Assembly (NCBI RefSeq): GCF_052324685.1 | Contig: NC_135214.1 | Location: forward strand, 27,858,989-27,922,988 | Direction of reading: 5' to 3' | DNA from: Brachyhypopomus gauderio | Taxonomy: Eukaryota > Chordata > Actinopteri > Gymnotiformes > Hypopomidae | DNA: 64,000 nucleotides | In this document: positions 1 through 10,599 of the stretch, one piece after another | Numbering within the stretch: the first letter of the stretch is position 1 | How the letters are laid out: each line of letters starts with the position of its first letter | Position numbers and translations under genes: made by a program | The notes under the pieces: generated by a model | Seen by the model: the letters and a program-made list of their open reading frames with translations, nothing else | Database searches by the model: none | Told to the model about the DNA's origin: nothing

Positions 1-246
1 ATGTCTCGTAGAAGAATCAAAGTCTGGACTTTGATGTAAAAATTCTGAATCTCTCAACTGTTTTGATGATATTACAGGAGGGGCCTTTTTAGGTTTTAGA
101 GGCAAAGACGAGTGGGCACCTGAAGGAAACCAAGGCGTAAACACTTTCAGAACACCACACGGGAAGTCCTGCAATGTTCTCTCCGTCAGAAACACCAAGT
201 CGTTCAGTTTATCTTGGTCGTGCTTGTAATGCAAAAACACATCCAT
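1..246 (-). CDS. shld3: Shieldin complex subunit 3, N-terminal part (cut by window edge)
   Basis: Reading the minus strand from an ATG at 246 gives 82 open codons that run off the window. SHLD3 is the small adaptor that links REV7/MAD2L2 to SHLD2 in the 53BP1-RIF1 pathway, which protects DNA double-strand breaks from end resection. Seen: a start like MDVFLHYKHD, then TLQDFP (24-29), FTPWFP (36-41) and LPLKPKKAPPVIS (48-60). From memory, human SHLD3 has the same order: ILHY, IQDFP, FIPWFP, then LPLRPKRSPPVIS. The FxPWFP and PxxxPP stretches are the REV7-binding segments of the family. A stop codon lies in frame just upstream of the ATG, which supports this start. The human gene has an intronless coding region, and nothing here suggests a splice site. 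It is divergently placed to srp19. The C-terminal half, which binds SHLD2, lies outside the window. Confidence 0.85.
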   Translation of the reverse strand, partial: MDVFLHYKHDQDKLNDLVFLTERTLQDFPCGVLKVFTPWFPSGAHSSLPLKPKKAPPVISSKQLRDSEFLHQSPDFDSSTRH

Positions 247-703
247 GCAATCAGCGTACAGCACAAATCATGCAGGTTTGCTTTAAAAATAAGAATATTT
301 TAAATGTAGCATAAAAACGTTTGAGTTGCTAGCTAACGAGTGCGCTACGCGGCTTCCTCCTTTAAAGGTTAAAGGTTACCGTCCCTACCAAACTGGACTT
401 AACTGATCAGAAGTGATTTACACCGGGGCTCAAGGTGCTGCTAACGGTCACAGCAGTTACTTCAAAATATTGTGTAACTAGCATTATTAAAAACAACCAA
501 ATAGTATAAATATTGTAGAGGAAAATAAACATTCCGCTTACGGATCACCTCCTGGCCAGCAGGGGCGCTCTAGGGTACATATGTAAGATTGAAATAACAA
601 CCGTTTCCTGTTTCAGACGCTGCTCAATGCGAGGTTTCATTCAACATACTTTGTACTGTTGGCACTGACTATATTATATTTCAGAAATCAAAACCCGCAG
701 AAG
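247..703. promoter_or_regulatory. Shared divergent promoter region between shld3 and srp19
   Basis: Only 457 bp separate the two start codons, which point away from each other, so both 5' UTRs and both promoters must fit here. I see no convincing TATA box. The layout is that of a bidirectional housekeeping promoter; this is inferred from geometry, not from a recognised set of factor sites. Confidence 0.55.
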
Positions 704-3700
704 ATGGCTCATTTAACAAACAACTGTTCTGAAAAAGAGAGGTAAGTAAGCGTTTCAGGTTGTTGTAGCTGGTTGGTGATATTAAAGCAGCTTGCGGACC
801 ACTAAGCAGACGTGTACCATGATTAGATTAGCTCTAGCTAACAGCTAGCTGGTACATTATTGGATAATGTATAATAGTAGCCATTACAGCAATAGCTTAT
901 TTCAGGTTCATTTCATTAACGATTAAATACAGTCTGACCTAATATATAAAGGAAAGAAATTTGTAATAATATTGGGCAATACGGTAAAAACAATCCAGCG
1001 TATGATAACTGACAAAAAAGAATTCAGTTAAATTAAGGACAGACGTAATGGGCAGTTTTTAAAACTTCATACATATTGTCCAGATTCAGACAAATAAGAC
1101 TTATCTTAAGGTATAGAGACCTAACTCACTGACATGTTTTATAGAAGAACTGAATAAGGTTTCTGTAAATAACCTGAATAAGGTTTCTGTTTGTACTTGC
1201 CCTAGAACCTTTGCCAATAGCATTTGCAGCCCATGCAAGTAGTAAAGTGATTATTGCTTTTCAACAGGAACTTTGGAAACCTTTGTACGCTGGTTGTATT
1301 TTTAGGAAATCTTTAAAGTGCTGTGCATGTCTCCAATAATTTGATCAATCTTTTGGGAAATTTTTTAAATCATACAGTATAAATAGTATTACAGTATGAA
1401 TTGTTTTTATTATTTTTGTTAATGAAGACCGATGACATTTAAATGTAAACTCTATGGAAGTAATGCTATGACATCTAGTGTTTTGAATATAGGCTAAGTC
1501 ACTGATCAATAATAAAAAATAAACCTCTTCATTAGAGATCAGTGACATAAACTGGTTTCATCTCCTGGATAATCAGAAGCAGTTTGCATGCACAGCTGAT
1601 TAACAACCTCTATATGTTTTTATTACCTACTTGTTTTTATGTGTTTATACACTACCGTTCAAAAGTTAGGGGTCACCTAGACAATTTTGTGTTTTCCCTG
1701 AAATCTCATACTTTTATTTATCAAATCAGTTGCAAAATGAATAGCAATATAGTCCAGACATTGACAAGGTAGAAATAATTTTTTTTTAAAAATAATTTTC
1801 TACTTTAAACTTTGCTTTAGTCAAAGAATGCTCCCTTAGCAGCAATTACAGCATTGCAGACCTTTGGCATTCTAGCTGTTAATTTGCTGAGGTAATCTGG
1901 AGAAATTTCACCCCATGCTTCCAGAAGCCACTCCCACAAGTTTGATTGGGTTAATGGGCACTTTTTTCGTACCATACGGTCAAGCTGCTCCCACAACAGC
2001 TCAATGGGGTTGAGATCTGGTGACTGCACTGGCCACTCCATTACCGATAAAACACCAGCTGCCTGCTTCTTCTCTAAATTCTCTAAATGTGCATAATTTG
2101 GATATGTGCTTTGGGTCATTGTCCTGTTGCAGGATGAAATTGGCTCCAATCAAGCGCTGTCCACAGGGTATGGCATGGTGTTGCAAAATGGAGTGATAGC
2201 CTTCCTTATTCAAAATCCCTTTTACCTTGTTCAAATGTCCCACTTTACCAGCACCAAAGCAACCCCAGACCATCACATTACCTCCACCATGTTTGACAGA
2301 TGGTGTCAGGCACTCTTCCAGCATCTTTTCAGTTGTTCTGCGTCTCACAAATGTTTGTCTGTGTGATCCAAACACCTCAAACTTTGATTCATCTGTCCAT
2401 AACACTTTTTCCAATCTTCCTCTGTCCAATGTCTGTGTTCTTTTGCCCATATTAATCTTTTTCTTTTATTAGCCAGATATGGCTTTTTCTTTGCCACTCT
2501 GGCCCTGAAGGCCAGCATCCCAGAGTCGCCTCTTCACTGTAGACGTTGACACTGGCGTTTTGCGGGTACTATTTAATGAAGCTGCCAGTTGAGGACCTAT
2601 GAGGCGTCGATTTCTCAAACTGGAGACTCTAATGTACTTGTCTTCTTGCTCAGTTGTGCAGCGGGGCCTTCCACTTCTCCTTCTACTCTGGTTAGAGCCT
2701 GTCTGTGCTCTCCTCTGAAGGGAGTAGTACACACCATTGTAGGAAATCTTCAGTTTCTTGGCAATGTCTCGCATGGAATAGACTTAATTTCTTCAGAAAC
2801 TTCATGGAATAGACTGTCAAGTTTCAATTGAAAGTTGTTTTTTTTTCTGGCCATTTTGTGAGTTTAATCGAACCAACAATTGTAATGTTCCAGATTCTCA
2901 ACTAGCTCAAATGAAGGTCAGTTTTATAGCTTCTCTAATCAGCAAAACTGTTTTCAGCTGTGCTAACCTACTTGCACAAGGGTTTTCTAAATATCCAATA
3001 GCCTCCTTACAGAGTTAGCAAACACAATGTACCATTAGAACACTGGAGTGATGGTTGTTGGAAATGGCTCTCCATACATCTATGTAGATATTGCATTAAA
3101 AACCAGATGTTTACAGCTAGAATAGTCATTTACCACATTAATAATGTATAGAGTCTATTTTTGATGCATTTAATGTTAGCTAAATTGAAAAAAAATCTGC
3201 TTTTCTTTAAAAAATAAGAACATTTCTAAGTGACCCCAAACTTTTGAACGGTAGTGTATATGTGAATATACTATCTCGATCTGGATAATGACTGTTGCTT
3301 TTCAATTCATCATCTTTCATCTAATCAGTAGGGATGCACCGAAATGAAAATTCTTAGCCGAAACCGAAAACCGAAAATGAGGAAACCAAGGCCGAAACAC
3401 CGAAATACATTATGCCAATTATTAGTAACATTGGATTTTTGGCTAACCTCACTAAAATCAAGGCATTGCTTTTCAAAGAATAAATCAACTACAAAATTTG
3501 ATTTGAAAATATTTATTTAGCACTGACATTACAGTAATGCATATTATAAAATAAAATTAGTGGTGGGCCGTTAACGGCGATAACGCTGACAAGGGCCGAC
3601 CACTAATTAAATTTAACTCGCTTGCAGACCGTTTTTATCTGAGAGGATAAATATATGTATTTTATACGAGTTAAATTTAATTATAACTGACTGGACTGAA

Positions 3701-6134
3701 AGATAAATATAAATTCTCTCATAAAAACGTGACGCGAGTTGCAACAACATTAAACAGCTCAGGTAAACACGCTTCTGAGAAATGTCGTCTGCCCTGCAAA
3801 ACATAACGGGGCTCAATGTGCTCTATTAGCCTACGAAATCCCACATCCTCTACGACAGAGAACGGCTGATCGTCTAAGGCAACGAATTCCATAATTTTTG
3901 GTGTAATGTCCTTTGCCTCGGCGCCATCACTGGAAAACTTTTTTGCTAGCCTTTATACAAATAAGCGCGTGCAGGTGGCGATTTTTGTTTGCGTCATCAC
4001 AACACATTGTTTCGGCCGTGTTGTTTCGGTGATGAAAGTATTTCGGCCGAAAACCGAAAATGCAAATTTAAGCCATTTCGGCCGAAAATTTTCGGTGGCC
4101 GAATTTTCGGTGCATCCCTACTAATCAGAATTCTTAAACTTGTAGGTTCTTGTGTATATATCCAGCTTACATCAACAGTAAAAAGACATTAGCAGAGGGT
4201 CGAAGAATTCCAAGTGAGAAGGTGAGTAATTTCCACTAATACATTAATAAACCATATAAAAATGAAATATTAATGGAAATAAAATAGTGGTGCAATAAAA
4301 TAGTAACACATTTTTTGGTGTGCATTTCTCAGTAGAAGGTTCATGTAGATGTGTCCTAGCTATTTCTGCCTGCCACACCAGCAGTGGTGGCTTTTAAAAA
4401 TGTTGACCCTTTGAATCGTCTTTCAGCATGATGTGACTTCATACACTTGGAAACACTATTAAGACATACATCTGCATCTGTTGACTTGGAGTCAGAAGTG
4501 AGAGAGCCCCACCTCCAGCATAACTGAAGCAGTGTGGGATAAAAAATAAACCAGTCATATGAAGAAGCTTAGCAGATTTGACCTTGGTGCACCTTTTTTA
4601 AAAAGCAAAAATCAGGGATTGGCATGAGTTTTTCCTCGTGTATATTTTGAATCAGATAACTTATTTTGTTATTCCAATTTTACTTCTTTAGGGCGTGGAA
4701 AACCCTTCCTGTGCTGAAATCAAAGATGTTTTGACTGCTGCAGGAATGAATGTCTATGTTGAGGTACTGTTGTGTGCTGTGAACTTAAACATTCTAGAAC
4801 TTGATTTGGACCCAGTATTGTATATGTATGCCACAGAGAGTAGTTTGAATTTTTTAATTTTAAGTAGTCACAAAAGTCATAAGCAGTATAAGTTCTGATG
4901 AATAAATGCCAGTGTGTCTCAAATATATGACCTATAAAACATGTGATCCACCAGGGTGCAGAGTTGAGCCTGTAGCTTATATGTTTGGTAAAAGGTTGTA
5001 ATATGTTTGACTGCAAAGACTGCACCTGTCTGTTTTTTTGGTGGAGTGCTTTTAAAGTTGAAAAGTATTTTATTTTGCATCCAGTACTAAGAACAATGTC
5101 ATGTGAATTGCCAATAGGCAAACAGCTAATTCGTCAACATGACTAAATGGAAGAATATTGTATAATTAGATACATAGCTTAACTGAGATGGCTGTTATCA
5201 TTGTTACAGTGTGTCTTACATGAGGCAAGCTTTCACTTTCACACAAATAACTTTTTTTCTATTCAGGAAAAGTCCTACATGGGCTAGCTGTGTGAATTTT
5301 TATATATTTTTGGAATAATCCCTTTGAACACCAATTCCCACTTTTGCCTTAAATCCTTATCCCAAGTATTTCAGCTGTGTCATAATCTGCTGGATAAGTA
5401 TGGTGGTATGGCAACCTAAGTTTAATTTTTATTAGTTTAATTTTAATTTTGCGTTACCGTCCAGAACAAGATGTATCCACGTGAATGGAATCGAGACGTG
5501 CAGTTCAGAGGAAGAGTGAGAGTTCAAATCAGAAGAGATGACGGAAGCTTGTGCCAAGACAAGTTTACCTCTAGTAAGTATTCTAGTGGAATTTGAATTA
5601 CTGCAAACTTAATATAGTTAGGTTAATTAGTCATATTACTGTCACTGCCATACCAAAGCCACTGTTCACTTAGTTTTTAAAACAAATAGGCAGTTACTGT
5701 AGTTTTCTTCAAGTATTTGTCAAGACACCTACTTCATATCTTGTTATTCTGGCTGAGATGGACAAATTCAAATTGTGCATTGTTTTAGTAGACAAATGAT
5801 TTTACCAGACATCCTTTTACTGTTTGTTCAAGTAGACCACAGCCGCACCTTGGGCACTTTGCTTAGCAAATTCTGTATAGTGGAGTTTAGGTTTACAAAT
5901 CACTGTAGTGATGTCCTGATTGTAAAAGAACAGTTTTCCATTTATGTCCCAGTTGACCATAGACGGATGTTTGATGTTCATGCAATGTTTCCCACTTTTG
6001 TAGAAAAGGACATTATGTTGTACGTGGCTGAGATGATTCCAAAGTTGAAGACAAGAACGCAGAAAAGCGGAGGTAGCGACTCAGGAGCGCAGCAAGGAGA
6101 AGGAGGGAAAAAAGGCAAGAAGAAGAAGAAATGA
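704..6134 (+). CDS. srp19: Signal recognition particle 19 kDa protein
   Basis: SRP19 binds the tips of helices 6 and 8 of SRP RNA and prepares it for SRP54 loading, so that ribosomes with signal peptides are targeted to the ER. Coding exons are 704-741, 4146-4221, 4692-4763, 5465-5573 and 6004-6134, all with GT/AG borders and matching phases, giving 141 aa (human 144). Visible family landmarks are FLCIYPAYINSKKT, AEGRRIP, EWNRDVQFRGRVRVQ, then AEMIPKLKTRTQK, and a lysine-rich tail KKGKKKKK. All are close to the human protein from memory. The start ATG is the first in exon 1 and is followed by a short variable N-terminus (MAHLTNNCSEKER). Intron 1 is 3.4 kb because it holds a Tc1-like element and a hAT relic. 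The frame of exon 5 stays open upstream to 5775, so retention of intron 4 would not stop at once, but that segment does not look like protein. A poly(A) signal AATAAA lies at 6352-6357. Confidence 0.97.
1650..3256 (-). mobile_element. Tc1/mariner-type transposon in srp19 intron 1
   Basis: The two ends are inverted repeats: CACTACCGTTCAAAAGTTAG at 1650 and its reverse complement (differing at the last shown bases) ending at 3256. Each is flanked by a TA target duplication (1648-1649, 3257-3258). The 1.6 kb length is normal for an autonomous Tc1. The minus strand carries a transposase: helix-turn-helix part (SGRPRCTTEQED, about 2774-2490), then WTDESKFEVFGSH, VMVWGCFGAGKVGH, QQDNDPKH, and SPDLNPIELLWEQL (about 2040-1960). 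The reading frame changes more than once, near 2460 and near 2100, so the element is not expected to make a full transposase. It probably moved only when supplied in trans, or died in place. Confidence 0.9.
3329..4120 (-). mobile_element. hAT-superfamily relic in srp19 intron 1
   Basis: It begins TAGGGATGCACCGAAA and ends with the inverted TTTTCGGTGCATCCCTA. It is flanked on both sides by a perfect 8-bp target duplication CTAATCAG (3321-3328 and 4121-4128), the hAT signature. The sub-terminal zones are rich in CGGCCGAAA/TTTCGGCCG repeats. Between about 3925 and 3750 the minus strand still reads like a ZBED-type hAT transposase: FVALDDQPFSVVEDVGF, then LIEHIEPRYVLQGRRHFSEA. The element is internally deleted (792 bp) and cannot code for a full enzyme. 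It lies only 72 bp from the Tc1 element. Confidence 0.9.
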
Positions 6135-6351
6135 CCTCATTAATGATCTCAGAAAAAGAAAATCCCTCATTATTTGACATCTCTCTCACATCTTTGAGGC
6201 AGACCTTGGCAGGTTGTTTTTTTTTTTTTTTTCTTCCTCGCTATGTATCTCTGTGATGTTTGGACAGTATAAAAACAGGAGGTGAAGGAGGTTTGCCAAG
6301 TTCTTTTGTTGTTTAATTTTGTGACTGCATGTGACTGTTTATCAAAGATAA

Positions 6352-6357
6352 AATAAA
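6352..6357 (+). terminator. Poly(A) signal of srp19
   Basis: AATAAA about 220 bp after the srp19 stop, the first perfect hexamer after the gene. A second AATAAA occurs near 6590 and could give a longer 3' UTR. Confidence 0.6.
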
Positions 6358-7498
6358 GTCAGAAACAAGAGAACTATTTTCAAGCATTTCTGCTGTGACT
6401 TTTGTTTAGGACATTAATATTAAACATGGTTTTTCCAGAGTATGTTTACTGAAAACATCTGTGTTTTTGTCACCAAATAACATGCTCTGTTGTGAATATT
6501 TGACAGTGAGTTTGTACAATAATATATGTTCAACAATGCAGAATACTGAATTATTTAATGAATGTTTAATTGTAGCTATACTTTTTCAATAAAGAATGAA
6601 GTGCATTGAAATAATGATCGAGCATAAATTGTTACAAAATAAAGTAGTAATTTAAATGAAACACGTTAGGAGATTTATCTAAGCTTAATTTACACCTTGT
6701 TAAATGCTTAAAGTAAGAAAAATGGTCCTGACGCACAACTGCAATTTGTAGTTGATCCGAGGGGAAATCCTGGGTCCTGAAATTTGTGAAATTCGATGAT
6801 GAATAACGTTAAAAAGATGATTTCGTTTAAAAACAGTAGGTTAGTGAAGAAAGCCATTCATAAGTGTAAGGGAATTTGTGATTTACTGTCTGTGACCCTC
6901 AGTCAGAACACTGACATTCAGTTCACTCCCTTATCTGTGTGTCTGCTCCTCAGTTAGAACCTCTCTCTCTCTTTCTCTCTCTCCCCCTGTACTTTTCCAC
7001 TATCCCTAGATCCAGTCTGCTGTGCCTCCTCTCCTGATAAGGAGAACACCTATCATACATGTTTTATTATTCTTACCCAATTGTGTTAAGACACATCTTT
7101 ATTCTGTATTTAACTACATGTATTATTATTAAACAAAATAAATATCTTAACAATAAGTCTAAAGAAAGTGTCATCTACAATCACTTCTAGGAATGGTCGC
7201 GCTGTAGATTGTATGTTCTAGTGATAAATGATCTTTTATGTCCAGTAATCCTAGGTCGGACGTTCTTTGTGTGTGTTGCCGTAACAACTAATCCTCGCTT
7301 ATTCTGAGTTTGGCTTTTGGAACCGAAAACCATCGGTTTCCACAAACTGCGAGTTAACTGATTTGGCTTAGTTGCTAAACCCGTTTTCTGGAATGCCCCC
7401 GGATGTATAACAGAAGAAAACGGCAAAAACTCAGCTGGAGGAGAAATATTATTAGCAGCAGTTACAGCACAAAACTACGGGCCAGGTACCGATCACAA

Positions 7499-7499
<1 letters not shown>

Positions 7500-7562
<63 letters not shown>
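7500..7562. repeat. (CT)n microsatellite
   Basis: About 31 CT units without interruption. It makes a spurious Ser-Leu open frame on the plus strand. Confidence 0.95.
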
Positions 7563-7565
<3 letters not shown>

Positions 7566-8289
7566 AGCTACCACTGCTCTTCAGAACTCTGCACCCTCTC
7601 TGCCTCACAGATGTAATACAATGATCTAAAGTGGAAGCTCAATGATGTAGCCACATGGGGAGGCGAGATCACCTAGAGCTCACAATATTATGGTCATAAA
7701 TCATACTGGTTTACAGCAACAAATTACGGTGTACATCATTCCTGACTACCTTTCCTACCTCAAGTTTTATTAGGCTACAGCTTAGATTTGAAATTATTAT
7801 ATAGATTTGAAACAGAGTGTCTCTCACTCAGTGCATTTGACATTTCTCGAAAGTAGTTAGATAAGAAATCCTTACCATTTTTTATTTTAGACATTATTAA
7901 AGCTTGTTCAGGAGTATCAAAACAAAAATCGTTTTTATGTTCATCGATGATTAATGGTCACTGACAATTCTGTGTCTGAATAGGCTTTTCATAAGGGAAA
8001 TATATGTATGCTGTTTATGGTAGTGTAGTAGCTAAGTTTAACAGACAAATGTATAACAATTAGTAGACTAGCTAAATCTGCAGCTGGAGTCTGAGGACAG
8101 ATGAGAAGCAGCCATGTTGATGCTGTACCTACAATTCGCAATACCAAATAATGAACACCAATGTTGTCTGTTATACATAGTTATACAGTGCTATATACTG
8201 TAAAACAGTTTATTACTGTGTGAACTGGGCATTTACAATTAGATATAGTTCTATCTGTGACAATATAGTACAGATCATACATTTAGTTC

Positions 8290-8860
8290 AAAGCGATGGA
8301 GTTATGAGGTAAATTAAGGGGGACGTAGTGGTGCCCAGGAATTTTAGACCACTATCAAGAGCTGTTGAGGGGAAGTGGGCAGGTGGCCTCTTTAGTTTAC
8401 AATCAACTGCACATTCTTCAGCACAAGGTACTGTACTAGGACCCCAGTGACTTGACCTCTTTCCTGTAAACAGATTACAGCTATCTATAGGTTTAAGTAT
8501 CTTCAAAGATGGGTCTTTGGTGGTGCAGTTGTTGGTGTAAAGACAAATGAAAGGGCAACAGCACACAGGTTTTAGGTACACTACCACACAGGTTCAGAGA
8601 GCTTTCCGACTGCACCTGCTATCTCCTGTCTGTCATGAAATCTGTGATCATCTAACAAAGGGGCTCTAGCACAGACAGCTGGGCAAATCTGCAAAAATGG
8701 TGTTAGAGGATGAGCTGATGTCTTCAATAGGTGCCCATGTTGTTATGATGCTTTAGCATGCAGGGCACGGCTGAGGTGACTGTGTCTTCATCAGACCTGC
8801 TGGATCTGTATGCAAACTGCAGGAGATCTAGCATGGGCACTGCCATCAGTTAAGATAGCA
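8290..8860 (-). mobile_element. LINE reverse-transcriptase fragment (Rex1/CR1-like)
   Basis: On the minus strand, translation near 8845 gives MLDLLQFAYRS, close to the LDPLQFAYR motif of fish CR1/Rex1-type reverse transcriptases. Further on come LYTNNCTTKDPSLKILK (usual form LYTNDC...KLLKFADDTT) and SGLKFLGTTTS (usual FLGTTI). The YADD region itself is degraded. Both ends are missing. The copy is old: frames change and several motifs are eroded. Confidence 0.6.
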
Positions 8861-9929
8861 GGAGGTGTTGAAAAGAGGTCCAGGCAACTTTTTTTGATTC
8901 ATTTGGATTTAGATTAAATACTCCTCAGCTTTTACGGAATTGTGATAAGAGCATCTGAAATACGTGGAGACAGAGCAGGGGTCTAAAACCTATGAAAGAT
9001 GTCTGTGAAGACACAGCGGTACTTCATGGTAGATATTGAGACTAGGTTAGAATGTTCCTCACTCTCTGGTGTCTGAAAAGCTGATAATAGTGAGATGCAG
9101 GCTTGGCAAAGGTAGGGGATGGAGGCTGAAGGGAGATTTCATGACCACAGGTGTCCACATTCAGTTTCATAATGCAAGATATTTGGAGAGAAATCTGAAA
9201 GTTATGATGAACAGCTCATAGCTAGTAATGGCTGTGGTTTCTATATATTGGACTCATCTCCATTCTATATACACACAAACACATGTTTAAGAACACCCTA
9301 ACCTATGGTTAATGTGACCCTGCTAATTAACCATTATCCCTAGAAATACTTCAGCAGGTTAATTTAAACTACTAGATTATAGTGTAACATTGACGGTGTA
9401 AATAACTAACTAAAGATTCTCAGCTATATTAAATTAACGTTTTTTTTTACTACTTTATATATCCTTATTGTACGGCATTGCACTATAAAGTCCATTAAGA
9501 TTATATAAGTCAATCTGAGATTCTTGCCTTATTGAACTTTATATAACCATAGCAAATTTTGAAAAAAGACAGAAGTAAACTCAGAGGTTTACTTCTTAGA
9601 AGTGAGAAATATTTATGAATTGAAATATTTCTTTAACTGAATTATCCAGTCATACAGTATCTGCTTTGAAAGTGTTAACACATTGTGATGTCTGACATGA
9701 ATTTGGCAGTTGGATAGGCTACATGCCTACGTCCTTCACACCACCTGTTTGCTGCAGAGGACTATGTACAAAGGATGTTGGAGTAGTTTTATTAAGATAA
9801 GTTTCCGTTGTTGGTTATATGGTGATGAAAATCTGTTGTGTATATCTATACAGACTGAATGAAACTATTACCTAAACAGTGTTGCAGAAGAAAAGTTACT
9901 ATATATAACATCAGGATTAGCAAAGGTTA

Positions 9930-10599
9930 TTATTGATCAGTCTGGTTTGTTACTGTTGATTTCATGGCTTGTCCACTGTTGAAATTCTTGAGATGTTTTG
10001 TCCGAAACTCAAGTCTCTTGAGCCATTCATCACGTAGCCTAGAGAAACAAAAGTTAACATGAATTTTACCTCATGGCAAGGTGCTTTTCTATAGGAATAT
10101 TACCATGCAAAGTTAATAATATAATGCAGTCCATGCAATCTATAATACCACCGATAACCCATTGAACTTGTTATGAAACATTTCTAGGAAATGACTGCAT
10201 TGTCCAATAGTTAAAATAATCTAGGTGCACTGTCACCACGGTGCCATATCATTGTCACTTTAATAAACTTCTGATATTTGTAGGTGCTTTAGTACTGAAC
10301 ATGCTGGTATTAAAAGAAGCCAAAATCCCATTACCAATTTTTACCAGTTAGGTTTATTTATTAATGAATACTTACTCACATTAATAATATATTAATAGTA
10401 TTAGTATATATACTAATGTATATTAACTTTTATTAACCATTTCACATAACAGATAAAAGCAGAAAGCAGTCTCTTACTTTGACAGAGCACTATTCTTCAT
10501 CCGTAGTTCTTCATTTTCTATATCCTTGGTGTGATTTCCAATTCTTTTCTCCCAGAATGTTTTGATAAATAATTTGTCATGAATCAGTGCCTCATTCAT
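9930..10599 (-). CDS. FAM240-family microprotein
   Basis: Two coding exons on the minus strand, 10478-10599 and 9930-10038, join in phase (AA/G = Lys) with GT/AG borders to give 76 aa. The protein starts MNEALIHDKLFIKTFWEKRI, has RMKNSALSKLRDEWLKRLEF in the middle and ends TNQTDQ. The pattern FWE-x-x-I, then SAL-x-KLR-x-EW-x-x-RLE is what I recall of human FAM240A/B/C, small proteins of unknown function with one predicted charged helix. The length also fits (about 77-90 aa). The ATG sits 3 bp after a possible AG acceptor, so a non-coding first exon upstream (above 10600) is likely. From memory, human FAM240A lies beside LRRC2 on 3p21.31, and here lrrc2 is the next gene, which supports the call. 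A poly(A) signal on the minus strand could be at 9788-9793. No signal peptide or TM segment. Confidence 0.78.

Larger units (their letters stand above)
6358..9929. other. Intergenic stretch between srp19 and the FAM240 gene
   Basis: No exon with splice borders and recognisable protein was found. It holds a short dispersed repeat (about 7060-7140, second copy near 19519-19590), a long CT microsatellite (7500-7562), and a minus-strand LINE reverse-transcriptase relic (about 8290-8860). The rest is AT-rich sequence in which I see nothing. Confidence 0.6.

Noticed and set aside
5775-6003. Open frame running into srp19 exon 5
   Set aside because: It is intronic sequence that happens to stay open; the true acceptor at 6002-6003 restores the SRP19 protein, and the extra residues match nothing in the family.
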